A stretch of DNA of 47,088 bases. Origin: CAYWBW01 sp964456745. Its GTDB lineage: Bacteria; Patescibacteriota; Gracilibacteria; GCA-2401425; JAJOLG01. The notes beneath the pieces were generated by a model. The model was not told where the DNA came from and did not search any database. It saw only the letters and a list, made by a program, of their open reading frames with translations. The stretch is from assembly GCA_964456745.1 (NCBI GenBank), contig CAYWBW010000017.1, positions 1 to 47,088 of the forward strand, given 5' to 3'. The translations under genes and the position numbers were made by a program. Below, piece after piece: positions 1 to 15,000 of the stretch. Each line of letters opens with the position of its first letter. The stretch's first letter is position 1.

Positions 1-2
1 AT

Positions 3-3000
3 AGTGCCTTGGTACATTTACCTTGAACTCAGCTGAGTTCAATGACGAATATTGTTAATACTTTGAGTGGTGACATTGTTGTAAATTCTTGATCTTCTAT
101 AATTGATGCGACCTTGATTACATTTGAAAATTTTATTAGATTCAAGATTAATATTCCAACTTTATCTAATAGAGAGGCTGATATTCTAATTCCTAGAATT
201 TCACAGATTAAAAGGCATGATGATAGTATTTTTAATATAAATGACTTAACACTTACTTGAATTACTACAAGTTCTACTCCAGAAATATCTTCTTTTGATT
301 ATGAGTGATGAATTAGTTTTTGAATTCCATGAGAAAAACTTTATTTTTCTAAACCGATAAAATTTAACATTCCTATTAGTGAAACATTTTCTTGAGATAC
401 TATTGAAATGAAGATTAAACATGATTGAGATTTAGATTTTAATACATCTTGACTTACTAATAATCCAAATGATATTTGCACGAACTGAATACCATCAAAT
501 CCATCTACATTAGCCAGCGTGGTTAACTCAATTGCTACAATATATTCCTGCAGTGCATCTGAGATTGTATGAGATGGTCAGGATATTGATTGAGACTTGT
601 ATGCAGATTCTATTGATAATTGTCCATATATACCTAATCCAAATCAGGAAAAGACAGAGCTTACATATGTTAATTGAATGCAGGCTGCTGCTAGTCAGGA
701 ATGTAATGAAACAAGATGTGTTGAGAATACATTTTATTCAAACTGATCAGCAAATCACCATGTTTATAATGTACTTGATAGGGATCTAGGAAATGCAAAT
801 TATAGTCAAATGTATAGTTCGATACAAAATGGTCCAACTACATGAAATATAATAATAAAACTACCTGAGCCAACTAATGTTTCAAGACTAGTTATAAACA
901 ATGATTCCTATCTTTCAAAAATTGGAAGCATAAGTTATGACTATGTTTTAGAATATTCTACCTTAACTACAACATGACTTGATGAAATATGATGGACTGA
1001 AATTCCTAGTTATAATGCTACTGGGCATTTAGCAAGTCAGGAAATCAAAACTGTTGATTTAGTTCCTTCTATAACAGTTGAATTCTTAAGAATAAGATTA
1101 TTTAATCCTTCCTCAAATACAATTACTTTAAATGAATTTGAAGTATATTCTTGAAATTGAAATTGAGATGTTTGTAATATTAGCACAAATATTACAGGAT
1201 CTGTGATAATATGAGAAGAAATTTCTTGAAACTATGCATTTACATGAACCTGAGGATTAAATGAAAGTTGATCAACTTTTCAATGGTATGTTAGCGACTC
1301 TTCAACGTGAGCGAATGCTCAAGCTATTACTTGAGCTGTGCAAGAAAATTATACTATTTCTTGATCTGATTTTCTTAGATATTTAATATTTGAGATTACT
1401 CCTATTCATAATATTGATTCTACAATTTATACATGAACAAGTGTGCAAAGTAATCCTGAACAAGTTCTTAGTTTGTGTTGAACTGATTTGTGTCCTCCAA
1501 TAGCTAGCTGAGTAGTAATAACAAATTCAACTTTAGAGGTTATAAATAGTGCATTGCCTTGAGATTTATTAATATGAACTTATACATACTCTTGAGCAAC
1601 TACTTGAGATACAGAGAGCTGATCTACTTACAAATGGTATATAAGTGAAAGTTCCACTTGAGCTTGAATGACAGAAATTACTTGAGCTATTGTTACTTGA
1701 TATACAGTTACTTGATCTGACTTAAATAATTATTTATTCTTTGAAGTTGCTCCTAAGTCTGATTGAATTGAAACTGCTTGAACTTGAGTTTTGAGTGAGG
1801 GAATTTATGTTTGGCAGTGGTGTGGTAGTAATATAGAGTGAAATGATTCAGATACTGTTTTATTAATTCATTCAGATCATAGTTCATGAGATACATTGTT
1901 TTTAGATAGTTCTATTTGAGGTACGAATCATGAAATTTTAAATAATCTTTCTAATGTAAAACATTCTACTTTAGAGAAAAAGTTTGGAGAAACTTCAATG
2001 TATTTTAATTGAAGTGGTGATTATTTAAAAATATTAGATACAAGTAATGATTTTGATTTTTCTTGAGATTTTACTGTTGATTTTTGGATTAATACATCAT
2101 CTGGCAGTGCTAATATGGTTCCTATATATTTTTGATGAGATAGTTCAAGTCATTTTTATTGTAAGATAAATGATAATAAACTTGAATGTAATTGGTTTGA
2201 AGCTACATCAGATACAACTATAGATATTGTTGCAAATGATCTTTGGAATCATGTATCAATAATTAGAAGTTCATGAATTATTAAGGTTTATGTGAATTGA
2301 ATAAGTAATATTACTCCAAGGTCATATGCAACTACATTTTCTTTGCCAAGTGATAATATTTATCTTTGATCTTACTGATCAGATATTGGAGTATCGGATT
2401 TTAATTGATACTTAGATGAATTAAGAATTTCAAAATCTGTAGCTAGGTGTGATAATAATTTTGATCCATTTTTGTCATATTATCAACCAAATCCACCGTT
2501 AGCCATTAATATTGAATTTAATTGATCTTGATATATAGGAGGGGAGATTTCTTGAACATATTCATACTTAGATTTTGACAATGATAATGAGCAAAATTCA
2601 GCATATAAATGGTATATTTGTGAACAATCAGATTGTAGTGATTTAACTTCAACATCAGCGGTTTTATCTACATGATTAAGCTACGGACCTTCAATGCAAG
2701 ATAATCATAAATATCTTCAATTAGAAATTTCTCCAAGTGAGGATTCAGCTTATATGCTTACTTGAGCTACTAAAATATTAAATATACAGATTCCAGATTC
2801 TGACCTTGATTGATTATATGATTTTGCAGATTCTTGTTCTTCTAAGGAAAATGTATGATCTTGAATACAAGTTTATTATTGATTTAACAAATGAACTTGA
2901 GATATTGTATATGATTCTTATTGAAACTTAAATACTGAAAAAGCTTGAAATTGGTCAACTTGATGACTTGTCTGATGAGCTATAGAATTTGATTGATGAA

Positions 3001-6000
3001 CTTGATTTATAGCTTTAGAAAAAGATGAAGATAGATTTGATTTATCATCTTGAATTACTATTGAAACTTGGGTTAAGCCAAATAAAGTAAGTTCTTGGAG
3101 CCCTGATTGAATAGCTTATCCTACATTGCTTACTAAAAAAGTTTGGTGATGACCGATAAGTTACTGACTTTGATTTAATGATTGATATTTAAGTATTTGA
3201 AATAGCTCAGACGCTAGTACTTGGCTAAGTTCAAGTAATAGGGTTATTGATATATGAGAATGGTCACATGTTGTTTGGACTTGGAAAGATTGAACAGCGA
3301 AATTTTATATAAATTGACAATTTGATTCTAGTTGATCAATTGCGCTTAGTGACAATTATTCTTCTTGAACTCCAGAGATAAGACTTTGATATTCTATTGA
3401 TTCTGATTCGCAAGCTTGGCCTTCATATCGTTTTGATGGTATGTTAGATGAATTTGCATTTTATAAATGAGAATTAGATAGCACTGTTATTGAGCAACAT
3501 TTCAATAACACTGTATTTAATAAAACTTACTGTGGTGATAATTTTTATCCACCAGAGATTGAAAGTATTAAAATATGAGAAAATACATATTATCAAGAAA
3601 TCTTAAGTGCAATACCAGATATAGTTGAACATTATTGAAGATCTTTAGATGATAGTATATATGAGTGGTATCAATGAGATAGTGAAGATGGACCTTTTGA
3701 ATTGGTTCAAACCTCAACAAGTGCTAGTATTGATTTGTCATCCACAGAATATATTTGAAAATATATTAAATCAATAATTACACCTGTAGCTTCAGAAGAA
3801 GGATTAAAGAAAGTTTATTGATCTTCTTTAATGTCAGGAGTAACTTGACCTGTAAGTGTATCTATTTCAGATTTTGCTGACGTGAATTTATGACTCATTG
3901 CTAATTATAATGGAGCTTCGTTTGAATCTACGTCAAAGGTTTCAATGAATTGATGATTAACTTACTTTTTCCCAACAGAGTTTGGAACTTGACATTCTAC
4001 AGTAGAATCATGACTTGAGATTACCTTGAGCTGATGAGATGTTTTTAATATTACCGATTTTACTTGAACAGGAATAGATTGAACTTCTAAGGATTTATTT
4101 AATTTATTGCCATTCAAATGATGAGTATCAATGTGAGTTGAAAATGAAACTGTTCATTTTAATACTCCATTAGAGGTGACATTTCCAATAGATAAGAGTT
4201 ATAAAGAACCTACAATTCAAACATTTATTAGACATGATTGAGATTTGCAATATTCTACTGGCTGACTTACAAATAACTCGTGAGCTAGTTGTACAGACTG
4301 ACTTGCAAGTAATTGAACCAATCTTGCAAGTGTTAAAAATTCTTATGCCACGATATATACATGTGCTTTATCAGAAATTTTATGAGCTTGATGAGACATA
4401 GATGATGATTGAATCCCAGATAATTATGACGCTTGTCATAATAATAAAACTGCAAGCTCAATGGTTTCTTATTGGTGATTTGAAAGGCAATTGTGAACTA
4501 TTGCATATGACAGTTATTGAAGTAATAATTGAACTATTTCTGATGTTTCAATTTGGTCTTGATCAGCTATGGTTTGAAGTTGATTAAGTTTTGATTGAAT
4601 TGATGATTTTGTTTCTGTAGTAGATGATAATACTTTGGATTTTGGAACATGAATGACAATAAGTTTTTGGATGAAAAAGAAAAGTATTAACTCTACTTGA
4701 ATAATAGTGAGTAAATGGGCTACTAGTCAAGAAGCATGGAAACTTGAATTTATAGAAAGTGATAGTGGTGAATTGAGGTTTTATACAGATACGAATATTT
4801 ATGCACAAACTACTAATGCAAATATTAATGATACTTCATGGCATTTAATTAATGTGACTTATAACTGAACAAATGCTTGAAATTATTGAAAAATAAAAAT
4901 TTATATTGATTGAGTTCAGCAGTCTTTGGTATTTGAATGAATGGTTGATTCAAGTCTTTCTCAAACTACATCTTCGATAAATATTTGAAGAGATTCTAAT
5001 TGAATTTGATATTTTGCTTGATCAATTGATCAGGTGACTTTATATAGCAGAGATTTAGAAGATTGGGAAATACAAAAAGATTATAAGTTTTCAGTATTAG
5101 AAAATAAATGATTTTGTAATATTGATGAAGTAACATTATTTCATTTTGATTGAAACAATTGAGATACAATTACGGATGATAGCTCGATAAGAGGTCGTAG
5201 TTCTACTTTTAATGAAGCTGAGATTTCCACAGGTGAATTAATATCAGGTTTTTGAAATAATTTAAAAATTGACAATACAGTTTCTAATGACTCAGAAAAA
5301 GAATTTGTAGTGAATGGTTTTTATAATAATGAATATGAGTTTAGTGATAGTGATTTTACAATTGATTTTTGGATTAATCAAAATAGTTATGATCAGTATA
5401 TATTTAGATTGCAAGAGAATTATTCAATAGGTTCTTATAAATATTTAGGCCAAAGTTATTACAGGTTAAAATTCTTATGAGATGATCCAGTTTTTATTGC
5501 TGGTGATGATGATGTTATTATGTATACAGATACATGGTATCATATAGCCCTAACAAAAGAGTCAGATACCGTAAGATGGTATATAGATTGACAATTAGAT
5601 TATGAAGTAGAAAAGGAATTTTGATCATTATCAGGTAGCAAGATTGAGTTTTGATGGGACTATGATGATCCTTTTTATATTGATGAGCTTAGAATAATTA
5701 AATGAACAGCATTATGGACATGATCTACTTTTACAGTTCCAACTGAGCCCTATATGCTTTATCCAGAAATTACTAGTGCATCTTTGAGTTGAACAATTGC
5801 TTTTGGGCAAGTTCTTACTTCTACTTACAGTTATGTAACTCATGCTGACTTGCCAGAGTGAGATGTGATATATACTTGGTATAGATCAGATAGCAATATT
5901 GGAGATAATTTAGAAGTAATTTCCAATTCAACATGATCTACTTACAAGATAGTATGAGCTGATGCTTGAAAATATATTAGCTTGAGAGTGACTCCAGTTT

Positions 6001-9000
6001 CTACAAATAGTCCTTATGTTTGAGAATCTATTCTTGCTCAAGCTCCATGAACTTATGAAGTTTGTGAGTCAGATCTTGCTCAAGATTGATTGATTTCTTA
6101 TTGGACTTTTGATGATTATATCTGAGATTATATCTGAGATTATTACTGAGATAATTCTTGAATATCATCTTGAACTTGATGGTCTGCGACTTGAGTTATA
6201 AACTCTACAATGGATTTTGATTGAATTAGTGATTTTGTAAGAATTTCAGATGATCCGAGTCTTAATCTTACCACATGAATTTCTTTAAGTTTATGGATAA
6301 AGAAATGAGATTTAATTTCAACTTGAACAATTATTTCAAAATGGGGGAGCGGGCAAGAAAGTTGGAAATTAGCTGTTTGAGAAAATGATAGTAGTCAAAT
6401 ATGATTGTACATATCATGAACAAATACAGGTGCGTACATAGAAACTTTAGATGCAAATATTAATGATACTAGCAAATGGTATTTTATAAATTTTGTATAT
6501 GATTGATCACAAGTTTGAAATTTTTCAAGAGCTAAGATTTATGTTAATTGAATTCAAAAAGCTGTAAGCATTACTTGAGAAATTGGATCTGCACTAGAGA
6601 GCTCTAGTGAAGATATAGCTATAGCTTGAGATCTGAATTGATGATGAAATTTTTATGGTAATATTGATGAAATAGCAATTTTTGAAAAGACACTTTCAGA
6701 TGATGAAGTTTTAAATCAATATAAGAGTTTTGATTTGGATAATGAATGATACTGTAATAACACTAATCTTTCTGTTTTATTATTGCATTGAAATTGAGTT
6801 TGAAGCGAAATAGTTGATTCTTCAGATAAAAATCATGAAATAATTGAGTATGGATCAATGACTCAATCAAGTACATGAAAATTTGGAGGAAGTATGTATT
6901 TTGATTGAGTAGATTCTTATTTGTCTATTGCTGATAGTGATGATTGGGATAGTGCAATTGATTCAAAGTATACAGTTGATTTTTGGATTAATTCTCAATT
7001 TACAGTGTGACCACTAGTAATGATATATTCACATTCTCCAGATTCAAGACTTTGGGATACTGGTGATAATTGGTTGTGAGATGTTGGTTGATTTATGCGA
7101 TGGAATATTCCTCCACTGGGCTGGGGTTCCTGGGATCCAACTTCTAATATGACAACTGAACTAAACTCTTGGCATCATGTTGCACTGGTTCAGGATCAAA
7201 CAAATTTATATACTTTTAAAGATTGAATTCTTACTAATACATGAACAGTTTCAAGCATTACAGATGTTAATTGAAATTTTTATATTGGTAATAGATGAGA
7301 TGGTCTTCCGTTTTGGTTCAAGGGATATATTGATGAATTTAGATTATCTAAATGAATTGCAAGATGGACTTCTGATTTTTCTGCAAGCTTACCAACTAGT
7401 GAATATGTTACTGGTGTACCGAGTGCTTCAAGTGTTTTAATTTCTTGATGATATGTTATATGATCAGTATTAACCTGAACTCATTCTTATTTTAATAATA
7501 ATTTAAATGATCAATGAGATAGTATTTATAGATGGTATAGATCTGATGATAGTTCATGAGAAAATATGCAAGCTATTGAAAATGCAACTTGAACTAGTTA
7601 TACACTTACTCAAGCAGATAAAGAAAAATACATTACTCTTAAAGTGGTTCCTGTGTCAGCCAGTGTGCCATATGCATGAGATTATGAATTAAGTTCTACG
7701 CATTGAATCATTGACACTGATGAAGATTGAGATTTATTACTTGATTATTATGATACATGTAGTAATCCATGAGCATTTACTGGTCTTATTTCTTACTATT
7801 GATTTGAGGAAAGAACATGAACTTGATTTTATGATAGTTTTGCGGATCAAGATTGAGAAATATTTTGAGCTAATTATTATGGAACTTGAAAGGTGAGATG
7901 AGCTTTCTATTTTGATTGATCATATGATTATACTCAAATTCAAAACAGTAGTGATTTTGATTTTTGAACTGGGAATTTTACTATAGAGTTTTGGGCTAAT
8001 ATAGATTCAGATGCTTCATTGTCAAAAACAATAATTTGAAATGATACTTGGGAGCTTTCCTTCTGAGCAAGCAATGCTAGGGGATGGTATTTTTCTGAAA
8101 GTAATTCGGGGCTTATCGTAAGTGAGTGAGATCAAACAATAAATTCTTGACTTCATCATATAGCACTTACAAGGACTTGATCGAATTTTATGATTTATGA
8201 AGATGCAGTTTTGATTGCATCTGGGTCTAGTAATGTTTTGATTTGAGACTGAGTAAATCCATTGTATATATGAAAATGGATTAACTGAGATACAAATCAT
8301 TGGAAAGGATATATCGATGAACTGGCTATTTATACATGAGCATTAAGTTTTAATACATTGCATGCTCACTATCTTTACTCATTAAATGAAAGTTTGTGAT
8401 ATTGTTTAAGAGATGTAGTTCCAACTGCATATGATATTAGTATTACATGAGCTTTGGTTAATTGATTAGTTGTAAATCTAAATTCAATTGACTGAAAACA
8501 GGTATCTTGAACTTATTCTTACCTTGATTATAACGTTTGAGATCTTGAAACTTGAACAGTGTTTAATTGGTATAGAGAAGATAGGGATGCTTCTACAATA
8601 GAATTGATCCCGTCAGCAAATAGTATTGACTATACACTTGTATGAGAGGATGTGTGAAAATATCTTAGATTTGAAGTAAATGTGAGATCTGATAACACTC
8701 CTGTAATTTGAAGTTATTTGATAAGTGATGATGTTAGGGTTAATATTAATAATGGCACTTGAACAGTTTTATTAATCCATTCTAATAATATTACTTGAGA
8801 TAATAAATTTATAGATTCAAGTATTTGATCTACTCAGACCCATGCTATAATACAAACTTGAAATGTTATACATTCTACTTTGGATGCTAAGTATTGAAGC
8901 AGTGCTATACTTTTTTCCTGAGAATCAGATTTCTTAACTGTTGTAGATAGTGATGATTTTAATTTTTGATCAGGAGATTTTACAGTTGATTTTTGGTTTA

Positions 9001-12000
9001 ATTTAAATCAGGTCAATATTGACCAGTCTATAATAAGACAGTTACACTTGTGAAATACTCTAAGCTCTTTTATGCTTGCAGTGACAAATACTAATCAAAT
9101 TAAGGCTTATTTCAGAACTAATTCTTGATTAAAAAGTTTTGAATGAGATTCTGTAGTTGAAACTCAAAAATGGTATCATGTTGCTTTGATAAAGGAATGA
9201 GATATTTCTTATATTTATCTAGATTGAGAAAAAATATGAGAACTAGATTCTGTATGAACTATTAGAGATAGTAATCTAGATTTAATAATTTGATGAGAGT
9301 ATGAGACATGGTCTGCATTTAATTGATATATTGATGAGATAAGAATTTCTAAGTGAGTTGTAAGATGGAAAGACAGTTTTAATATGAGAGGTGGTTATTA
9401 TGGTCCAAATGCACCTATTGCAAAAGATATTTTAGTATCATGAGACCATCAACCAACAGAAGTACTCACTTGAACTTATAGTTATTTTGATTATGAATGA
9501 GACTTAGAATCTTCAACAGAGATATCATGGTATAAGTCAGAATTTGCTGATTGATCTTCGGCAGACTTTCTTAGTACTTGAGATATTTATACAATAAGTT
9601 GATCAGATCTTTGAAAATATATTATTTACAGAGTTACTCCTAAAACAGATAGTAATACACCATTTACTTGAGCTAGTCACTATACTTATCCAAATATTTT
9701 TGTAACTTCTCCAAGAGATCTTTGCTGAACCTGAACTACAGAAGGCATGCTTCATTATTGGTCTTTTAATAATGAGAATGATATTTGAAACAATGATTAT
9801 TCAAGTTTAGATTGAATTAATTGAGGTCACTTAGATTGGACATCTTCATGAAGGTCAGTTTGAGCATTGAATTTGATTTGAGAATCTGAAGACGAAATGA
9901 TTTTCACATGAATAACTTTATGATCTGGTTCGACGATAGAATTTTGGTTAAATGTTGATAGTTGGACTCCAAATAATTCAGTCAATATAATTGAATCATT
10001 ATCTGGATCTTCAGTTATTTGAAGTATTCGTTTTGTATGAGGAAAGTTTAGATATTATCTTAACACATCTTCAATAGTAGATTGGTGAGATACTTCAAAT
10101 AAGACTTGATGGAATCATTATGCAATTACTGTAAGTTGATCAAATATTTATAATACCTATCTTAACGGTAAGGCAGTAGATACTAATACTTATTCATCTA
10201 ATTTATTTTGATTTTGAACTAAATTAAGAATTAATTGAAGTTTTACCTGAGCTATCGACGAACTTGCGATTTATGAAAAAGCTTTGGATTCAACAGATAT
10301 TGTTGATCACTTTGCTTATAGTAGATCTGTATTAGAAGCATGAGAAGAAAAATCATATTGTCATATTAAACCTTTTGTTTTAGATCTTTCTATTACTTGA
10401 TCTCTTATCAATTGATGAATGATAAATGAGTCACTTGATGATTTGTGAGATATTATTCCACATTCTCTTGATTGAATTTATAATTTTGCAAGTGCAAGTA
10501 AATTTGATCAATGAGCTACTGCATTCAGGTGGTTTAGTAATTCTTCAAAGAGTGTTACTCCAATTCCTATAGTTAACGAAACATCGGAAAATTATTCTGT
10601 AGATTATAGTGATTTTGATTGATACTTAAGGTTTGGAGTTACACCTGTAGCAGATGAGGATCCGCTTGTATGAGATGAAATGATAAGCAAGCCACTTTGA
10701 ATATTTAAAAATAACGGTAATCAAACAGTTCTTTTGATTCATTCAGATGATGAAAATTTAGAAGATGAATTTCATGATAGTTCAAGTGATGTTAATAATA
10801 TTCATTTAATTAAAACTCATTGAGAAATTTATCATTCTACATGATCTCATAAATTTGGATCTAGTAGTATTCTTTTTGATTGATCTTGATCTTATTTAGA
10901 AATAGAGGATTCTAATGAATTTGATTTTAATACTTGAGATTTCACTATTGATTTTTGGATAAATGTTCCAGATACCGCGTGACAAAAAGCTTTAATAAGT
11001 AATTCAGCTTGAGCAAATAGTTGATGGCTTTTAATGCTTGATTCTTGAGAGCTTAATTTTCTATATGAAAGTGATTGGTGAGTTAATATATCTAGTAATA
11101 TTACATTAGATACATGAGTATGGACACACATCGCATTAGTAAAAGAAGATGATAAATGATCTTATTATATCAATTGAGCAGAAGCTTGAACTTGGTATTT
11201 TAATTGAGAAGTTAATGGGTCAGATCTTTGATTATTAATTTGATCATCTTATGATAGTGTTTATGATTTTGAATGATCATTAGATGAAATACGTATAACA
11301 AAATCAGTTGCTAGATATTTAAGTGATTTTTCATTAGAAACTGAAAATTATTGACCAAATCCTCCGGTGGCTAGACATTTATCAGTGACATGAATACTTT
11401 TCACTACTTTAACTCTTACATGATCTAATCTATATAAAGATTATGATCTTTGAGATGTTGATGATTGATCTAATACAAAATGGTACAGATGTTCTAATTC
11501 AACTTGTTCTACGCCAATTGATACTGGAATAACTTGAGATACTTACGTACTTGATGATTTAAATGATCACAATCAATATATAAAATATGAAGTAAATCCA
11601 AAATCAAATAATGCTCCTGAGTCGTGAGCCAGTTATTCTAAAATAGTGTGAAAAATTTATAGAGATAGCGACACTGATCTTGTGGCAGATTACATGGATT
11701 CTTGTTCAAATGATGATGCTCTTTCTGAACAAGTATTATACTATTGATTTAGTGAGTGAACCTGATCTAAAATATATGATTCTCTTTGAGTAAAACATTG
11801 AGAAGTATTTGATCCAGTTTGGTGAGAAGAGTGAAAGAAATGAAGTTCCCTTAAATTTGACTGAATTAGTTCGCATGTAATTTCAAATACTTGAGTAAAT
11901 CTTTGAGCATGACTTTTTTCAGTTGAGACTTGGATCAAGCCTGATTCTTCCGCGCAGTGAAAAAATATTATTTTAGAAAATACTGATAATTTATGAATAT

Positions 12001-15000
12001 CTTTCTGATTCGATTTTACTAATAGTATAACTAATAAGTATCAAATATTTATAAATTGAACAGAAATTTCTTGATGAAAAGTCGAAAAAGACACTTGGCA
12101 ACACGTCGCAGCTACATTTGATTGAAACTTTTGAAAATTATTTGTTGACTGAATTCAAGTTGCTTCGTGAACTTGAATAGTAGCGCAAGTAATGACTTGA
12201 AGGATTTATGTATGATCAAATTCATGAGCTAATAATTATCATTTATCTTGAGTGTTAGATGAACTTTCTGTTTATGATCAAGCGATTTCTGACTCAGATG
12301 TGTTATTTCATTTTACTTACAATGTAGATAGTGAAAAAGGTTATTGTTTAACAGACAAGCTTCCACCAGTTGCTTATAATGTTGGTATACAATGAGATAT
12401 CGTAAATTGAAATTTAATTAATATTGCAAATTTTTCTTGAAAAGTAATTTCGTGAACTTATTCATACATTGATATCGATTGAAATAATGAAGCTTGAACT
12501 GCTTATTCATGGTGGAGAACTACAACACCTGATGATTTATCATCTTATGAATCTATTGGATCAAATTCCATAAACTATACTCTCTCAGGTGATGATTTAG
12601 AATATTATATTATTTTTAGAGTGAATCCAATTTCAATCTTAACTACAATTTATCATTACAATATTTGAACTGAAGCAGATAGTGCTCCTGTGTTGGTGTC
12701 TTACGATAATGATGATGACACTGTGCTCTTATTGCATTCAGATCATGTTGATGGACAACCAAAAATAATTGATTTCTCTATTTGATGAGAGACACATATA
12801 ATGACTTGATGAGTAATTCATTCTACTTCAACTTCGGCACTTTGAACAAGTTCTTTATATTTTAATTGATGAGAGAGTGCGGATCTTAGTACAGATCCTA
12901 GTGGAGATTTTAATTTTTGAACATGAAATTTTACAGTTGATTTATGGTTTAATTTAAATCAAATAAATAGTAATCAGCCAATCATTCGTCAGTGGTATGC
13001 TGGCGCAGCAAGTTCATTTATGATTTCTGTTACAAATACTAATAAGATAAAAGCATACTTAAGAGATAATTCTTGAGAAAAAACATATGAATGAGATAGT
13101 GTATTAGAGGCTGATAAATGGTATCATGTCGCTTTAACAAAACAGTGAGATACTTCTTATCTTTATTTAAATTGAATCAAGATATGAGAATTAAGTTGAT
13201 TATGAAATATAAATAATAGTTCTCAGGATTTGATAATTTGATGAAAATACTCAAATTGGTCTTATTTTGATTGATATATTGATGAAGTTCGAATAAGTAA
13301 ATGAGAGGCAAGATGGTCAGATGACTTTACTCCAAATAATACATATTACTGACCAAATGCTCCTTATATTTATTGATATGTAGATTTAGGTGGTCCTAGA
13401 ATAGTGTGAAATATATTAAATTGAGAATACGAATATCGCGATTTTGAATGAGATTTAAGTGAGTCTTGATCATTATATTCTTGGTATAGAGCAGAGGATT
13501 GGGCTTGAAGTTGAGCTTATATAATAAATTGAACTTGAATTACTCACACGAATCACCCTGATGATGCATTCTATTATTTATCATTTTTTGTTCAACCAAG
13601 ATCTGAAAATCCTCCATATTTGTGAGCTGTGTATCATAAACAAGAATATGTACTTATTAGTAATGTTTGAGTATCATTTCCAGAAGCTGTTGGTTGAGCA
13701 TTTTTAGAACATGAGTCTTGAGCATTCATTTCAGAAAATTATGAACTTGATGATTATATTTTAAGTACATGAACTGTTGTTTGAAATACTCTTACGGGTT
13801 GGTATACTTATCTAGATCTTGATGGTCAATCAGAATCCTGATCGATTTATAATTGGTATTTGACTTCAGATAAAACTGCAACAACTTGAGAAGTTATTTA
13901 TTCTTGAGCAACTACAGAGGATTTCCTAACAAGCGTTTTATTAACATGATCTTACCAAAGTCAGTATATTGCATATGAGATTACACCACGTTCGTTTCCT
14001 TGATGAATTGGTAATTATTGAGATACAAGAGTAAGTGTTTTTGCATGACCTATTATTGGACATGAGCCATATCTAGAAATATGATCTGTATTTATTGTTA
14101 ATGAGACTTGAACTTTTATCGAATGAACTAATATGACTTGAGATTATATACAAAATTTAGAAATATCTTGAGCATCTCAAACATGAGCAAGTATTCCATG
14201 GGTTCTTGATAGGATATCTTGAACTTATTCATTGCTTGATATTGATAATGACTGGGAAGATTGAAGATCAAGATTTGATTGGTTTAGATCAGAAACAGCA
14301 ACATGATCTACTTTTGAATTAGTTCAAACATGAACAATAAATGAGTATCAACTTACATGACTTGATCAAGGTAATTATATTACACTTGTTATTACACCGG
14401 TAACTCAAGATTTTTCCTTACCTTCAACTTGAGATGAAGTTCCTTGATATTTACGTATTTGACCTATTAGAGGTCATAAGCCAACAGTTATTACTTGATC
14501 AGTACTAGTAGGCTGACCGCTTATGTTATTTGAAGAACTGGAGTGATTATATACATATGATGATATCGATAATGATTTAGAAAAAATGAAGGATTGACAG
14601 CCAGATTCGATTTATAAATGGTATTTGTCTAATTATCCAGATTGAAGTTGAGCTTGGATTGCTCAGTGATTTACCTGAAGAGCTTTTACATCAACTTATT
14701 CAAATTTGCATCAATATTTAGCATTTTCAGTAACTCCAGTTTCTTCTAGTGGTTATCCAATAAGTATTTGAGATGAGCATATATGAGAGTTTTTCTGACC
14801 GATTACTGATCATCCTCCTATTACTACGTGAGCTATTTTGATACAAAATATTTCTTGAACTACAATTACAAGTGCAACAGTTCTTGATACAATATATGGT
14901 ACTTGAAAATATTTTGATTTTCCAGAACCGGTATCCAATCCTTGGTTTAAGACAAATTATCGATGGATGAAATCAGTTGTAAGACCATGAATATTTGGAG

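Larger units (their letters stand above)
1851..13325 (+). other. Array of twelve LamG (concanavalin A-like) domains with intervening Ig-like repeats
   Basis: Approximate starts of the LamG domains are 1851, 2856, 4455, 5127, 6088, 6768, 7782, 8760, 9744, 10722, 11730 and 12717, each about 190-225 residues. Recurrent marks are F-T-x-D-F-W-I-N, W-x-H-V-A with a following Y-x-N-G or Y-x-D-G, and a final G-Y-I-D-E-x-R-I-S-K or D-E-L-A-I-Y motif. Two classes alternate. Class A opens with a Y-Y-G-F or Y-W-x-F motif and ends D-E-x-A-x-Y. Class B opens with T-V-L-L-I-H-S and ends D-E-x-R-I-S-K. Most gaps hold Ig-like repeats with T-G-T-Y-S-Y-x-D and W-Y-R-S signatures. LamG folds usually bind glycans or proteins. 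Confidence 0.85.
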
